Shown here one piece after another: positions 12,695 to 23,337 of a DNA stretch of 64,000 bases. The notes beneath the pieces were generated by a model. It was not told where the DNA came from. It saw only the letters and a program-made list of their open reading frames with translations, and did not search any database. Position 1 is the stretch's first letter. The number at the start of each line of letters is the position of its first letter. A program made the position numbers and the translations under genes. Source of the stretch: Reticulascus tulasneorum (lineage: Eukaryota; Ascomycota; Sordariomycetes; Glomerellales; Reticulascaceae); NCBI GenBank assembly GCA_001557505.1, contig LSAX01000006.1, forward strand, positions 1,860,001 through 1,924,000, in the 5' to 3' direction.

Positions 12695-13565
12695 ATGCCT
12701 CGCACTGAACTAGAGTACCCGAAGCAACCCTTCGGGACAGTCAAGCGGTACAACAGTCGAGGTTCACTTATTCAATTCAGATATCCCACTGGAGACATGA
12801 ACTGACCTAATGACAGCCACATATGCTCTAAAGACCATCCATGGCATTGTCAACTCATGTCCAATCCTCCATGTCTCATTTAACGCCCCAAATTCTCCCT
12901 TCCCCGTCATCCTGCCCCTGATCGGGCAGATGGGATCGTTCGAGCGTCCTTCCGCAGACGATGGGGATGTGCTGGAACTATACCTCCACGGCTACGTCTC
13001 CTCGAGAATTATGAACATCACGCGTGATCCCAGCGCCCCCGAGGGGCTGCCAGTCTCTGTTGCAGCGAGTCATGTCGATGGTCTGGTGCTAGCGTTGACT
13101 CCCAACTCTCATAGCTACAACTACCGCTCCGCCGTGCTTTTCGGTTACGCAACCATGGTTGAAGACATCGATGAGAAGCTGTACGCCATGGAGCTTATCA
13201 CGGACAGCGTCGTGCCTGGTCGCTGGCAAAATACTAGAATCCCCCCAAACAAGGCAGAGATGTCCTCCACCAGTGTGCTGAAGGTCAAAATCACTACCGG
13301 CAGTGCCAAGATTAGAACTGGAATGCCCAGTGATGAGAAGCACGACAAAGAGAGTCCGGAGGTTGTGGGCAAGGTCTGGAGTGGCGTCGTGCCTGTTTAC
13401 CAGACACTGGGGGATCCGAAGCCAGGCCCATACAACCAAGTTGGACAAGTTCCATCTTATATCAATGACTATGTCAAGGATTTCAATTCTTATGGCCAGG
13501 AACAGGCTACTGAGGCTGCAGATACTCCGATGCAACCCAAGAAGGACAATGATGAAGATAGCTGA
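12695..13565 (+). CDS. Pyridoxamine 5'-phosphate oxidase-like FMN-binding split-barrel protein (NimA/Pyridox_ox_2 type)
   Basis: The predicted coding sequence is join(12695..12761, 12817..13565), 271 residues. The first exon encodes MPRTELEYPKQPFG, and a 55-nt intron with branch point ACTGACC restores the frame into RATYALKTIHGIVNSC. The body resembles the flavin-nucleotide-binding relatives of 5-nitroimidazole resistance proteins: an N-terminal strand ending in a cognate of 'hvSF', a central LHGYVSSRIM strand, the segment DGLVLALTPNSHSYNYRSAV, and a VxGRWQNTR motif followed by a strand ending in LKVKITTGSAKIR. Such proteins bind FMN or haem as dimers in the cytosol; the substrate is usually unknown. 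The last ~60 residues are polar and acidic and probably disordered. The gene converges on the aminopropyltransferase-like gene, 180 bp away. Family assignment is good; function is not resolved. Confidence 0.85.
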
Positions 13566-13745
13566 GGATAATATGTTATTATATACAAATCTAGTATGAG
13601 GCCTCGAAACATTGTCGTTGGTGAATGAGTTGACCATCTTCAGTGTTTTCCAAGGAACTGGCCTATCGATGTGTTACAGCTTACAGGTCGCCCACCCAGA
13701 TATCCTACTCAGGCCCACAGCCTAAGCCTACAAGACACAAGATTG

Positions 13746-15572
13746 TCACCACATCTCCCAAATCTTGCTTGGCAGGACAATTCTCATGACCTCCCAATGG
13801 CCCAGAGCACTCTTTTCGTGCCACTTCGCAAGCTTGCTGGTCTCGTTCTTTCTCATTATGCCATAATCCTCCTCGACAAAGCTGGAGTCGAATACTTCAT
13901 GTTGAGGCACGAGGAACAACTCCCTCGCACGGGTGTGAAGAAAATCGTTTGCAACCGACGGCCTAAAAGTCAGTTCCCCGGACGTCTTCTTGCAGAAGAT
14001 GACCATGTTGGTGAAGTCCCCCCCTTCTTCCTCTGGTGCTTCCGACTCCCGAAAGATTCGACAAGACGGGAACACTTCCCGGATCGTCTGGACAACGACT
14101 TTGGGAGAGGGTAGCCTGAAGTCCCCAGCGTAGTTCTAGCGGCTTAAGTCAGTTCGAGAAATGTTTTCCGGTGTGGAAGTTGCTTACAATCGCAACCACC
14201 CCATTTGGTTTCAATAGGGCATTCAATCCTTGCAAGAATTCGAGTGTAAACAGCTCAACGGGCTCCGCACCTCCGGTGAATACGTCATGAACAATATAGT
14301 CAAATCTAGTATCGCTGCCGTTCGCTAGATCGGCCGTATAGCTTACTGCATCCGCAATGACTGGCGTGTGATTTGGGGGGAGATGGAAGTGCTTCATCGC
14401 GAACTCATGCACCACAGGGTCTATCTCCACAATCGTGGTGTCGATTCCATGTTCGATTAAAGCCGAAGGCGTCGTCCCAATGCCCAAACCACTGTCTGGT
14501 ATCAATATTCGTTCAAGAAAGGGGATATTGTGCTGTCTTACATGACAAGTGCATTGGCCTCGTTGTCAAGGATAGGTTCTTCCACTTCCACGAGCCTGAC
14601 TGCTTCGAGCATTACGAACACTCCATAGATCGGTTCGGCCAATTTGTTTGCCTTTTTATACTTGACCCATTCTCCGCCGAGCAGACTGTGGTCGCACCTC
14701 ATCACTCGAAAGCCTTGTTCCAGACTCTCGAGGACGGACACGTAGCCGGTCAAAGACTCCTTCCGATCAAGAAGCAGCCAACCTTCTGCGTTCAGGGTGC
14801 TGTTAAGCGATGAGGTTGCCATGGGCGTGAGCGCGTGAGTATTGAATACTGCGGTATGGAGCAGTGCCGGAGCAGCGAAAAGCAGCAGCTTTGATGGCGC
14901 AACGACGGCATACGAAGCTGCCAGTAAGACTTCCAGTCCTATTCTAGTCTGAAAGAATGACCTGCCGATATAGCTCTGCAAATAAGTGCCCGACAAGCCC
15001 TCCATGAACTTGAAGAAACCCCATGAGGCCAGCCCTGGGCTGGCATCTGCCATCCATTTTGGGAGGTTTGATAGGTCGGCTCCTTCGAGAGAAGATGCTA
15101 CAGAAGCGACGGATATCACTACTAGTGGAAAGAGTGTAAGAATTTCCGTCACCAATGGACCCCAGTGAGCCGTCAGCGTTTCGCTTGTCTTATACAAGAA
15201 GAACTGGACGGTTGGAATATAGATGGCGATGAGTGGCAGCAAGAGTCCTGGCTTGACAGGCACCAGACGGTTCAGCCACAGATTTCCCGCCCAGCCGACA
15301 AAGCATGCGGACATGACAAGCCGGGAATGCCATATCGAGGATGGAATGGAGCCGTAAACTGGCGAGAGTGCTAGCTGAGACACGTTGGAGTAGACTGCGA
15401 TGAGGGTGAGGAGGATCGTTGACTTGAGGTAAACAGTTGTCTGCTCTCTCAAGTACTTCCCCCCTGTTTCTTGTCGTGCCTTTGCAGCGAGGTCTTTGAG
15501 TTCCTTTTCAAACCTCTCCGGTGTGAATGCGTCAGGCGCACTGTCGACCTTTGGTTTCCTCTTTGAAGGCAT
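13746..15572 (-). CDS. Membrane-anchored spermine/spermidine synthase-like protein
   Basis: The predicted coding sequence is complement(join(13746..14135, 14188..14491, 14542..15572)), 574 residues. Introns are 50 and 52 nt. Splicing at 14541/14492 creates the continuous nucleotide-binding motif ALVIGLGIGTTPSALIEHG, which confirms the join. The N-terminal ~60 residues are charged, then residues ~50-250 hold about seven or eight hydrophobic segments. The C-terminal half is a class I methyltransferase-like fold of the polyamine aminopropyltransferase type: GxGxG loop, acidic residue in TIVEIDPVVHEF, and the DV-FTGGAEPVEL segment where true spermidine synthases carry the catalytic Asp. That site is not a canonical DSSDP motif, so aminopropyl transfer is uncertain. 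Fungi keep soluble spermidine and spermine synthases elsewhere, so this is probably a divergent membrane paralogue. Its start is 1.15 kb from the divergent SURNod19-like gene. Confidence 0.85.
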
Positions 15573-16721
15573 ATTTCTGGTAGATTAGGAGTTTCCGAGA
15601 GTCAGACCCTGAGTTCTAATGAGAGCTGCAACCCAATAGCCCGGAGTGAGTGATGGAGAGAGGCAGGGAACGACACAGGATCAGCACACGATTATGTACA
15701 GAAAGAACAGATCTGGCATTCAACAGCCAGCTGTCGAAGCTGTGGGTTAGAGCACAAACTCAATTGGCTATTTTATGTTGTGTGATGTGACGTGCACAGG
15801 TAAAGCAGGGGCTTCGTTGCGTTTTGAAATGTTTCCTCGCGCCACTATCACACCAATAAAGACAACATACTTCCGGAGATGTGGGTTAGTGTGGCTGTGC
15901 GTATGGTGGTATCCATGTGGCTAGTGTACGGATTGATGTGTGGCGCTCTGCTTCCGGGGTCCGGAGCCGGATCCTCACGTCCTTGTATGAGCAAGCACAC
16001 TCCCACCAAACTCCAGAAACCAGGGCATGCCCACACCTCGCCTCTCGGTTCGTCAGTTATTGCGTACAGGATATTGCTGCTCACAAATCGCGAGTATCCT
16101 GTACATTCTCGAGCCAGTCAACTATCCGTTGCTAGGTTGTCAATCCTACGACGTCTGGCCGTTCGTGAGGAGCAATATGAACATATATCGGCTAATTGCC
16201 AGAGCGGCAAATGTAAATCGCATGCGGCACAAACATATTGCCTGCAAGTGCAGAGCCATCGTGTGTTGAGGGGACGCGTAGCATTTCGGCCAGCCTGTCT
16301 CGTTTTGTGAGAAGTCGGTGCTCCTCTATGCCGATTCAATGTGTCAACTCTGGTGTTGGACACACCGATGCCATGAGACTCTCTGATGTGCTTGCCCTAT
16401 TCGGCTGCATGTCGCGAGAGTTATCCCGACTTTTCCACACGTCGGCCGTGCCGTGCTCGGGCTAAGCCTCGCCCATTCGTGCTGAAGTGCGCAGGGTGCA
16501 TCATCACCTCCTCTATGTAAATTAAATGATATTGGAACAAGATGACCGGCGTATCCCAACCCAGGTTTGGCTCCGACGGAGTCCACGGGTGCCGTCTACA
16601 TTCCGATCGGCCAGGAGAACCACTGAGGCTCTAGATATAAAGTGCCTTGCCGAAGTCAACCACGTTTGCAAGGAGCATCACTTTCTCAGCCCATCTTTTC
16701 CACCACCAGAAACGAGGCAAA
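15573..16721. other. Divergent intergenic region
   Basis: This 1.15-kb region is upstream of both flanking genes. No coding exon with convincing composition is visible, and apart from a TATA-like element near the plus-strand gene I see nothing specific. Confidence 0.4.
16635..16642 (+). promoter_or_regulatory. Candidate TATA box
   Basis: ATATAAAG lies 80 bp upstream of the ATG at 16722 and fits a core promoter for the secreted SURNod19-like gene. Confidence 0.45.
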
Positions 16722-18288
16722 ATGGACAGAAAGCTATGGCTTTACCTGGCGGCTCTGCTGCTCTCTGGTTCTCGTGAAGTGCTCGGTCGTGCAGTCAGCC
16801 AAAGGGATGTGCCGGTAGCACCTTGTGAGTTCATCCCCTGCCCAGAACCTGCCTGATGTCTGACCTGGACTCTTAGCCAGCGACATAGAACCTCTTGAGG
16901 CCCAGTACTTCAAGGATTTGGGATCGAAGCGTGTCAAAATCACATATGGCCCCTTCGCTGTCCCTGGGTCTGACGACCCAGAAACACATGGAATGAAGCA
17001 GTGGGCCCTTGAGGGAGCCACGAAGCCTTGCAACGACTGTTTTATTAATTTCTTTAAAGCCGACCTCCAATTCGATGATGGCACTATCGCCAACGCAAAC
17101 ACTGGCATGTGGCTGCATCACATCGTCTTCTTGAACGGCAACCGCGATGACCGTGTGTGCGATAAAAGCCCGGAACGCATCATTGCCTCCGGGAACGAGA
17201 GGAGTGCCATTGATCTGAGTCTCGGCGGGTACGTATAGCCAGATCGAGTTTTCTGCAGTGATCGATCAACAAGGCTGACTGACGTTGCCAGGACAATCAA
17301 GGCAGGGTATCCACTGGGTGCAAACGACACGCTGGTAGCATTGGTGGAGCTCATGAACTTATCTCAGGATGTCCGAAATGCTTCCGTAACCATCGAGTGG
17401 GAATTCGTGCCATCCTCGGCGGAAGGTTTCAAGCGTCTCACACCAATCTGGTTGGATGTCGCTGGATACTGTGAGTCTCATGTTGATGTCCCAAATGCCA
17501 CTGTCTTCGACTTTACGCATGCCCCTGTGACGCTGAACCTCACTGGCGATGTCATTATTGGAACTTCACACCTACACGATGGCGGAATCCATCTCGAAAC
17601 CAGAAAAAACAACCAGACCATCTGCGACAGCACCGCCAACTATGGGGAGTCCGAAGGCTTTGTGACACATGTGGGCATGTTTGGGCATGAACACGAGGGG
17701 GAAGAACAGGAGGAGGAGGAAGAAGAGCATGAGCACCCACCAGGAACTCCTGAACATGAACATGAACCGGAGGAACATAGCCATCCACCTGCCACACCTA
17801 CATCTACACCTACACCTACACCTACACCTGAACATGAGCATGAGCCAGAGGAACATGGCCATCCACCTGGTACACCACCGCATGAACATGAGCCGGAGGA
17901 ACATAGTCATCCACCTGCCACACCTTCACCTACCCCTACCCCTACACCTACACCTTCACCTGAACATGAGCATGAGCCCGAGGAGCATAGTCATCCACCT
18001 GCTACACCGCCACATGAACATGAGCCGGAGGAACACAGCCACCCACCCGGAACGCCTGAGCACGAACATGAGGAAGAAACCGAGCCGCATGAGCACGACC
18101 ATGACAGCGACGAACACATCCTATCCATTTCGTCCATGACGAGTTGCGCAACCTCGAAGACAGTGCCTGGCGATCAGTGGTCTGTCAAGGCATACTACGA
18201 CCTCACAAACCACACTCCAATGGCCGGGCATCATGGAGGGCCAGAGCCAGTCATGGGCATCGCCCTACTCTACGTTATCACAGATTGA
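16722..18288 (+). CDS. Secreted SURNod19-like protein with a His/Glu/Pro repeat insert
   Basis: The predicted coding sequence is join(16722..16824, 16877..17228, 17292..18288), 483 residues, with introns of 52 and 63 nt. Residues 1-~22 form a signal peptide (MDRKLWLYLAALLL). The mature part resembles the SURNod19 / copper type II monooxygenase-like beta-sandwich group: MWLHHIVFLNG near residue 110, GTSHLHDGGIHLE near residue 245, and a C-terminal strand set ending VMGIALLYVITD. Several NxT/S sites suggest N-glycosylation. Between these conserved parts, residues ~285-424 are an imperfect repeat whose core is HEHEPEEHSHPPATP (five copies) separated by Thr-Pro runs; this would bind divalent metals such as Cu, Zn or Ni, which is an inference from composition. 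The gene converges on the L-galactonate dehydratase gene, with a minisatellite between. Secretion is well supported; a catalytic role is not. Confidence 0.85.
17690..18110 (+). repeat. In-frame tandem repeat encoding His-rich units
   Basis: Within the third exon, units built on CATGAACATGAGCCGGAGGA recur with small changes, alternating with (CC)TACACC runs that encode Thr-Pro linkers. At the protein level five HEHEPEEH(S/G)HPP cores are visible, some arranged as pairs. Repeats of this kind commonly vary in copy number between isolates. Confidence 0.9.
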
Positions 18289-18436
18289 AATGTCACTAGC
18301 TGTATTGCTTGGATAAATCCGACATTCTGGGGACTTAGTTCTCGGACAAGATAGTCTGCACGGCAAGCACAAACTGCTCGTGTTTTCTTTAAAACAGAAT
18401 GGGATAGATTTGCTCCCTAGAGCTCTTACTATACAA

Positions 18437-18700
18437 GATGCCATCGTTGCCTTGCGGACCGACCCCCTTTGGTCAGACCCCCGTTTTGTGATTTCCAAGC
18501 CATCAATGTACAAGTAGGTTGGCCGTTAACGGCGCATACAGGATGCCATCGTTGCCCTGTGGACTGACCCCCTTTGGTCAGACCCCCGTTTTGAGAATAT
18601 GATGCTGCCAATATACAAATGGGACGACCGTGTAAAGGCCCATGCAGGATGCCATCGTTGCCCTGCGGACAAGCTATTCGCCTGACCCCCTAAAAACCAA
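18437..18700. repeat. ~105-bp tandem minisatellite, about 2.4 copies
   Basis: The sequence GATGCCATCGTTGCCYTG recurs at 18437, 18542 and 18648, giving periods of 105 and 106 bp. The first two units share the following GACCCCCTTTGGTCAGACCC block and both end in a diverged CAATRTACAARTRGG segment; the third unit is truncated after ~45 bp. The array lies between the stop codons of two convergent genes and almost reaches the dehydratase stop at 18705, so it must lie in one or both 3' UTRs. Confidence 0.9.
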
Positions 18701-18704
18701 AGTG

Positions 18705-20114
18705 TCAAATCTTTACGCCCTCGAGAATAGGTCTCGCCTCCTCGCTCTTCCACCAGCCCACGCCTTCTTCACCAGGATAAGTGAACTTGTCCATGCTTTC
18801 CGCCTTCATCTCGACACTGTACCCCGGTTCCATGGGAGTCTGGTAATAGCCATCCTTGATGACCGAGGGATGGAGGAAATGCTCGTGAAGATGGTCGACA
18901 TACTCAAGGACGGAGAGCTTCCCGCTAACTACCACATAGTCTATCGTGCTGAGATGTTGGGTGTACTCTGGTAGCCCAACGCCACCGGAGTGAGGTACGA
19001 TGGGGACGTTGAATTTCTTGGCCAGCAATAGTACTGCGAGGACCTCGTTGACGCCACCCATGCGGCAAGCGTCGATCTGGCAGATATCGATGGCACCAGA
19101 CACCAGTAATTGCTTGAAGATGACTCTGTTTTGGCACATTTCGCCCGTCGCAACACCAATTCCGTACGGCTTCAGAGCATCTCGGATCGCCTTGTGGCCC
19201 AGGATGTCGTCTGGGGATGTTGGCTCCTCGATGAACCACGGCTTGAAATCCTTGAGCTGCTTCATGTACTCGATGGCCTCCGGGACCGACCAGACCTGGT
19301 TGGCATCGACCATGAGAATATTACCTTTGTCGTACCCAATGACGTCTCGGGCAATGGTTAATCGTTTTCGATCCTGCTCGACGCTGGTGCCGACCTTGAG
19401 CTTGAAGTGCTTGTACCCCTTGCTCAGTGTCTCCTCCAACAGTCCTTTCATCTTATCTTCCCCATAACCAAGCCAGCCAGCACTGGTGGTATATGCCGGC
19501 ACTGCGCGGCTGTTCTCTGCATCTTTTATGCGCTGCGCCTTGCCGCCCTCCTGCTCCTTCAGCAGCTGGATCGCCTCCTCGGGGGTTATGGCATCGGTGA
19601 TGTATCGGAAGTCAATGCAGCGGACGAATTCTTCGGGGGTCATCTCTGCTACGATTCTCCAGACTGGTTTTCCCAGAACCTTGGCCCACAAGTCCCATAT
19701 TGCGTTCACCACGGCGCCTAGAGCCAGATGGATCACACCCTTTTCCGGGCCGATCCAACGGAGCTGGCTGTCTGCCACCAGATACCGCCAGGTTTGGCCC
19801 CAGTTCTCAACTAGTGACGAGAGAGTTTTGCCCTTGATCCTGTCGCCAAGGTATTCGATTGCCCTGCAGACAATGTCGTTTCCTCGTCCGATTGTGAAGG
19901 TCTGCGTAAGCTAGTTAGCGTCACGGAATATGAATAGTTGTGGCAAATCTCTATATACCATGCCATGTCCCGAGTAGCTTGAGTCTGTCTCCAAGATGCA
20001 GTAGGCGGCGGAGTAGTCACCAGCCGCATTCATGGCATCTGATCCGGTCTTGTCCAGAGAGGTGGGAAACCTCACATCCCGCGTACTCCATCCCGTAATA
20101 GTAATTTCAGGCAT
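18705..20114 (-). CDS. lgd1: L-galactonate dehydratase (enolase superfamily)
   Basis: The predicted coding sequence is complement(join(18705..19901, 19959..20114)), 450 residues, with one 57-nt intron that keeps phase 0. The length and sequence agree closely with fungal L-galactonate dehydratase (for example Trichoderma LGD1), which converts L-galactonate to 2-keto-3-deoxy-L-galactonate in the D-galacturonate (pectin) pathway. The mandelate-racemase/enolase active-site elements are present in order: FKLKVG base, VDANQVW and IEEPTSPDD metal ligands, TGEMCQNR, DACRMGG, and VPHSGGVGL. It is cytosolic, with no signal peptide. The other pathway genes (galacturonate reductase, aldolase, glyceraldehyde reductase) are not in the window. 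L-fuconate or L-rhamnonate dehydratase is a less likely alternative. Confidence 0.93.
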
Positions 20115-20757
20115 GGTGGCTGTGGAAGAAGCAGAAGTAGAAGTTCTACCAACTACACTTCAAATTCGGCAGAAGAAATTAACCAGAAAAAACGAAGGGG
20201 AATGAGGAACAACATCCTTTCAGCCGACAGGAAAATCCATCACAACTTTATACCTCTAGTCGACATGATGGCCCTCCCCCCACCATATCCCACCGCGATA
20301 ATAGCCCGAAGCTAGAATGGAGGGGCAGCCCAAGAGGGGTCCGATGTGGGGCTGACTGAAGCAAGATCACCTGAACCTGTGCAAAACTATGTGTACCTTG
20401 CGCGCCGCCATCGGCTTCAGGGCATTCAGGACCTGTGATTGATGGAGAAACTCTCGGCTAGCGCGGACTTGACTCGGGATCAATATCCGAAGTCGAGTAT
20501 CATCAACCACATATCTAGAGCCTCAATGGCGAGCAAAGTTATTACACACGTGGGGAACAACTCTATGACCGTGAGGACGAGATGTTCAACAATGCCATCG
20601 AATTCTTGGTTGGCCGTCTTTATAGCCACCCTACCACACTTTCTGATCCCGCAAGAGGACTAACTAGATAAACAACGGGATGTCCCCGATTCCAAGACAA
20701 CACCAAACCACAATGTAGACCCCAGGCTGGGGAATGCCGTGCACTAGGCCCGTCTCA
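20115..20757. other. Intergenic, upstream of lgd1
   Basis: The 643-bp gap holds the lgd1 promoter and the 3' UTR of the DUF1772-like gene, both on the minus strand. No coding signal is visible. Confidence 0.4.
20246..20252 (-). promoter_or_regulatory. Candidate TATA box of lgd1
   Basis: On the minus strand TATAAAG lies about 132 bp upstream of the lgd1 ATG. Confidence 0.4.
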
Positions 20758-21246
20758 TCAGACAGCCCGAACCGCATTTAGCGTTGCCAGCAGAAAACAG
20801 ATCCATCCGGGGATGTCTACCAAGCAGGTTCTTACGGTGTGAGTATTCAGCCATTTTCGAAGGTCGTTGGTGCTTTCTCCTTTGCTTTCGTCGTGGATAA
20901 TGGCGTATACCGAGTTCTTGACGAAAGGGACGAAGGCGAAGTGTGCAGCCGAAAGGCACACTCCGGCCGTATATAAGTGGGGCGTGGCCGTGTGCCTGGT
21001 CGCGGCATTCGCGATGCCGGTGCCGATGGAGAGAAGAAGAAGTCCAATGACGCAGCCCGCACCGGGCGGGAAGAAGACGCCGAAGTATGAGGGTAATACG
21101 ACGTTGGCGTTCTGTCGGACTCGCGGGTGTAGGAATATGCTCAGGAAGTAGTATTGATCCCAGCAGTACCAGAGAAACGCAGAACTGCTGACGAGAGGCG
21201 CTACCCTCAAGAGGGCCATTGCATCGAAGAATTGTCCTGATGCCAT
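20758..21246 (-). CDS. Small integral membrane protein, DUF1772-like
   Basis: The single exon from the ATG at 21246 gives 162 residues; an earlier in-frame TTG is unlikely to be used. Four hydrophobic segments are visible: around LLRVAPLVSSSAFLWY, FFPPGAGCVIGLLLLSIGTG, LYTAGVCLSAAHFAFVPF and the C-terminal IPGWICFLLATLNAV. The arrangement, length and the NDLRKWLNTHTVR segment before the last helix resemble DUF1772 proteins, a group that includes the anthrone-oxygenase-like HypC family. The function is unknown. No other secondary-metabolism gene is close, so I would not assign a biosynthetic role. Confidence 0.75.
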   Translation of the reverse strand: MASGQFFDAMALLRVAPLVSSSAFLWYCWDQYYFLSIFLHPRVRQNANVVLPSYFGVFFPPGAGCVIGLLLLSIGTGIANAATRHTATPHLYTAGVCLSAAHFAFVPFVKNSVYAIIHDESKGESTNDLRKWLNTHTVRTCLVDIPGWICFLLATLNAVRAV

Positions 21247-23337
21247 ATTTTCAAGTTTCCGCCGAGGCAATGCTCAAGTAGAGGGCAATTGGCGAATGGA
21301 GTATTTGCTCCTAAGATGATCTGAAGTGATGGAGCTTGGGCATCATTATATACAATACGTCGCAGATCTGGGATTTTTTACTTCGCCTGGCGACCTGAGC
21401 ATTTCTATCAATCATGACCAAAGTCCCTTAACGAGTTGACCCTGCGCCGCTGCAAATGTCTCCGAAGCCCCCAACTGATGCCGTCTAGGTGCTAGTCGCA
21501 GTGAAACGCGGTTCAATTGAAGCGCCGATGAGGTCGGTGGCTCACAACCGGGCGATTCCTTCGCCGGCGGGTGTATATCTTTATTTGAGCAGTCCATAGA
21601 ATGGGATTGAGGAGCGAGAAACTAGATAATTCAAGACCGCCCAGCTCTAATGAATGGCTGGCACGATGCACACCAGGCTCATGCCTGTTCGTCCCCGCAT
21701 GCAAATCAAAGTAAACTCAACATCGTCTCCTTCCACTCAGGAATACGATGCTGGGAAGCCATCCGAGCCAGCTCTTCGGGACTCTGCGGATCAAAGACTC
21801 ACGGCACAGGGAAGGCACTTGTTCAATACTAAAGACGGATACTCCGTCTGCAGAGTGGCACAGTAGGTAGAAGAAGGCATAATAAGCCGCATGATCCGTA
21901 CAGAGCACCGCAATTCGGGGGCGGGATGGCATTTCTGGATGCGAAGCTCTCGTATTCTCTCCAAAGTAACCTGGCTAGAGAGAAGTAGGTTAACGAGTAT
22001 GTAACATGTTCTGTCCTAACCAAATAACTATCTTTTCTGTTTCAATTCCCAGCTCTTCAGATCACCTGCCCTTATAGGTGGGAAAGTTTAGTTGTGGGGT
22101 TGGTCGGTCAAAGCTGAAGTCATCTGCAATGGTGATTCGAGATCTATCAACGGCAAGGCAGCCACGAGCAAATGTGAAACGCAAAGGGCACATACATTGC
22201 AGCGTAGTAACTCTACTGCGGAGTAGTTCTGCACTCCAGACTCGCCAAAGACAGCATGCGCGTATGGGGAAAAGCAGACGAGAGCGGGACAAAGCCACCG
22301 ACGCACGCACGCACGCAAAGCACGTCAAGAACGGGACGCATAGAAGAGAGAACCTCGTGGCTGGATAAAATCAAGGTTGGACGGTTGGGATGACATCAAC
22401 CAATAGGCACCTCAGTGCAGTGGACCCCTGTAGCAGGGAATACCAAGTTTGGCCAGCCCAGGCCCCAGATCCTTAAGCGGGGAGGGGAGGATGGCCGGGT
22501 GCCTTGGACGGCCTGGGCCAGTGCTCTCTGTCCCAGCCGTCCACGTCCTCGTTTCCCCCGCACCGCGACTGACAAACCCTCGCCCGCCCTAAGATCATCA
22601 GGGCACCTCATTTTTTCTCCGTCTCGCCAAGTCCGCCCAGAGAGGAAATTCGCCCTCATAACACTCTCCTGTTAATACTCCTCCCTTCGTGCGGAGTACT
22701 GTCGACTGCAGTGAATGCAGCGAAGGCAATAGGTGTAGCGGGCCAAGTGGGGAACCTTTTTTTTTTTTGGTCTGCCGGCGTCTTGCTGCGACATTTTGTC
22801 TTCTGGACGAATAGGCGTTGCGGTGCGGTTCCTCGCCTCCCCCCCAGCCTCCTTCGACTTGCAGACATCATGAAGCTGGATCCCTGGGATTTGACCACTT
22901 CGTCCAGTAGGAAAAGATGACGTGGGCTCTGGGCCATGGTGCCATCCAAGTGGGTGGCCTCCCTGCTGGCCGGATTTGCTCACTTGGTCGTCTCCATCGA
23001 GGCTGGCGTATGCGGGATTGCATGGATGGGGGGGCAAGCCCGCGCTCATGAATTGCGTACCTACGTCCAGGCACGAGTGTGTTCGTCGACCAATGGCTGG
23101 AATAGGTCGGCCCAACTGCCAGCCATAGTTTAAATCCTGTTTCTTACCAGGACCCATCGTGGCCCACGACGACTTTCATGTGCTCTTCTGGACGTCATCT
23201 TTCTCAAACAGAATTTCATCTCGTCTGGCTATAAGCCTATATGACCTTGTCGGCGAGCTTCCTTCCCTCCGTCCCAGCCCATTTTATCAGACACAGCACC
23301 AACAATCGCGTAAATTACCGCTTTACCAAATAAACAA
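21247..23337. other. Divergent intergenic region (2.1 kb)
   Basis: This is the shared upstream region of the DUF1772-like gene (-) and the unknown Ser-rich gene (+). It contains a (ACGC)n run near 22300-22318 and a 12-nt T run at 22757-22768. Pyrimidine-rich sequence near 23270-23300 is consistent with the promoter of the plus-strand gene. The reading frames present overlap on both strands and have no recognisable product. Confidence 0.4.
21345..21352 (-). promoter_or_regulatory. Candidate TATA box
   Basis: On the minus strand TATATAAT lies about 100 bp upstream of the ATG of the DUF1772-like gene. Confidence 0.4.

Noticed and set aside
15165..15374. Plus-strand frames inside the spermidine-synthase-like gene
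   Set aside because: They are antisense shadows of membrane-segment codons.
18429..18753. Minus-strand frames repeating SQNGGLTKGG
   Set aside because: They are the translation of the 105-bp minisatellite and have no independent coding support.
20439..20663. 74-residue plus-strand frame between lgd1 and the DUF1772-like gene
   Set aside because: No motif and no splicing partner; it lies in the lgd1 upstream region.
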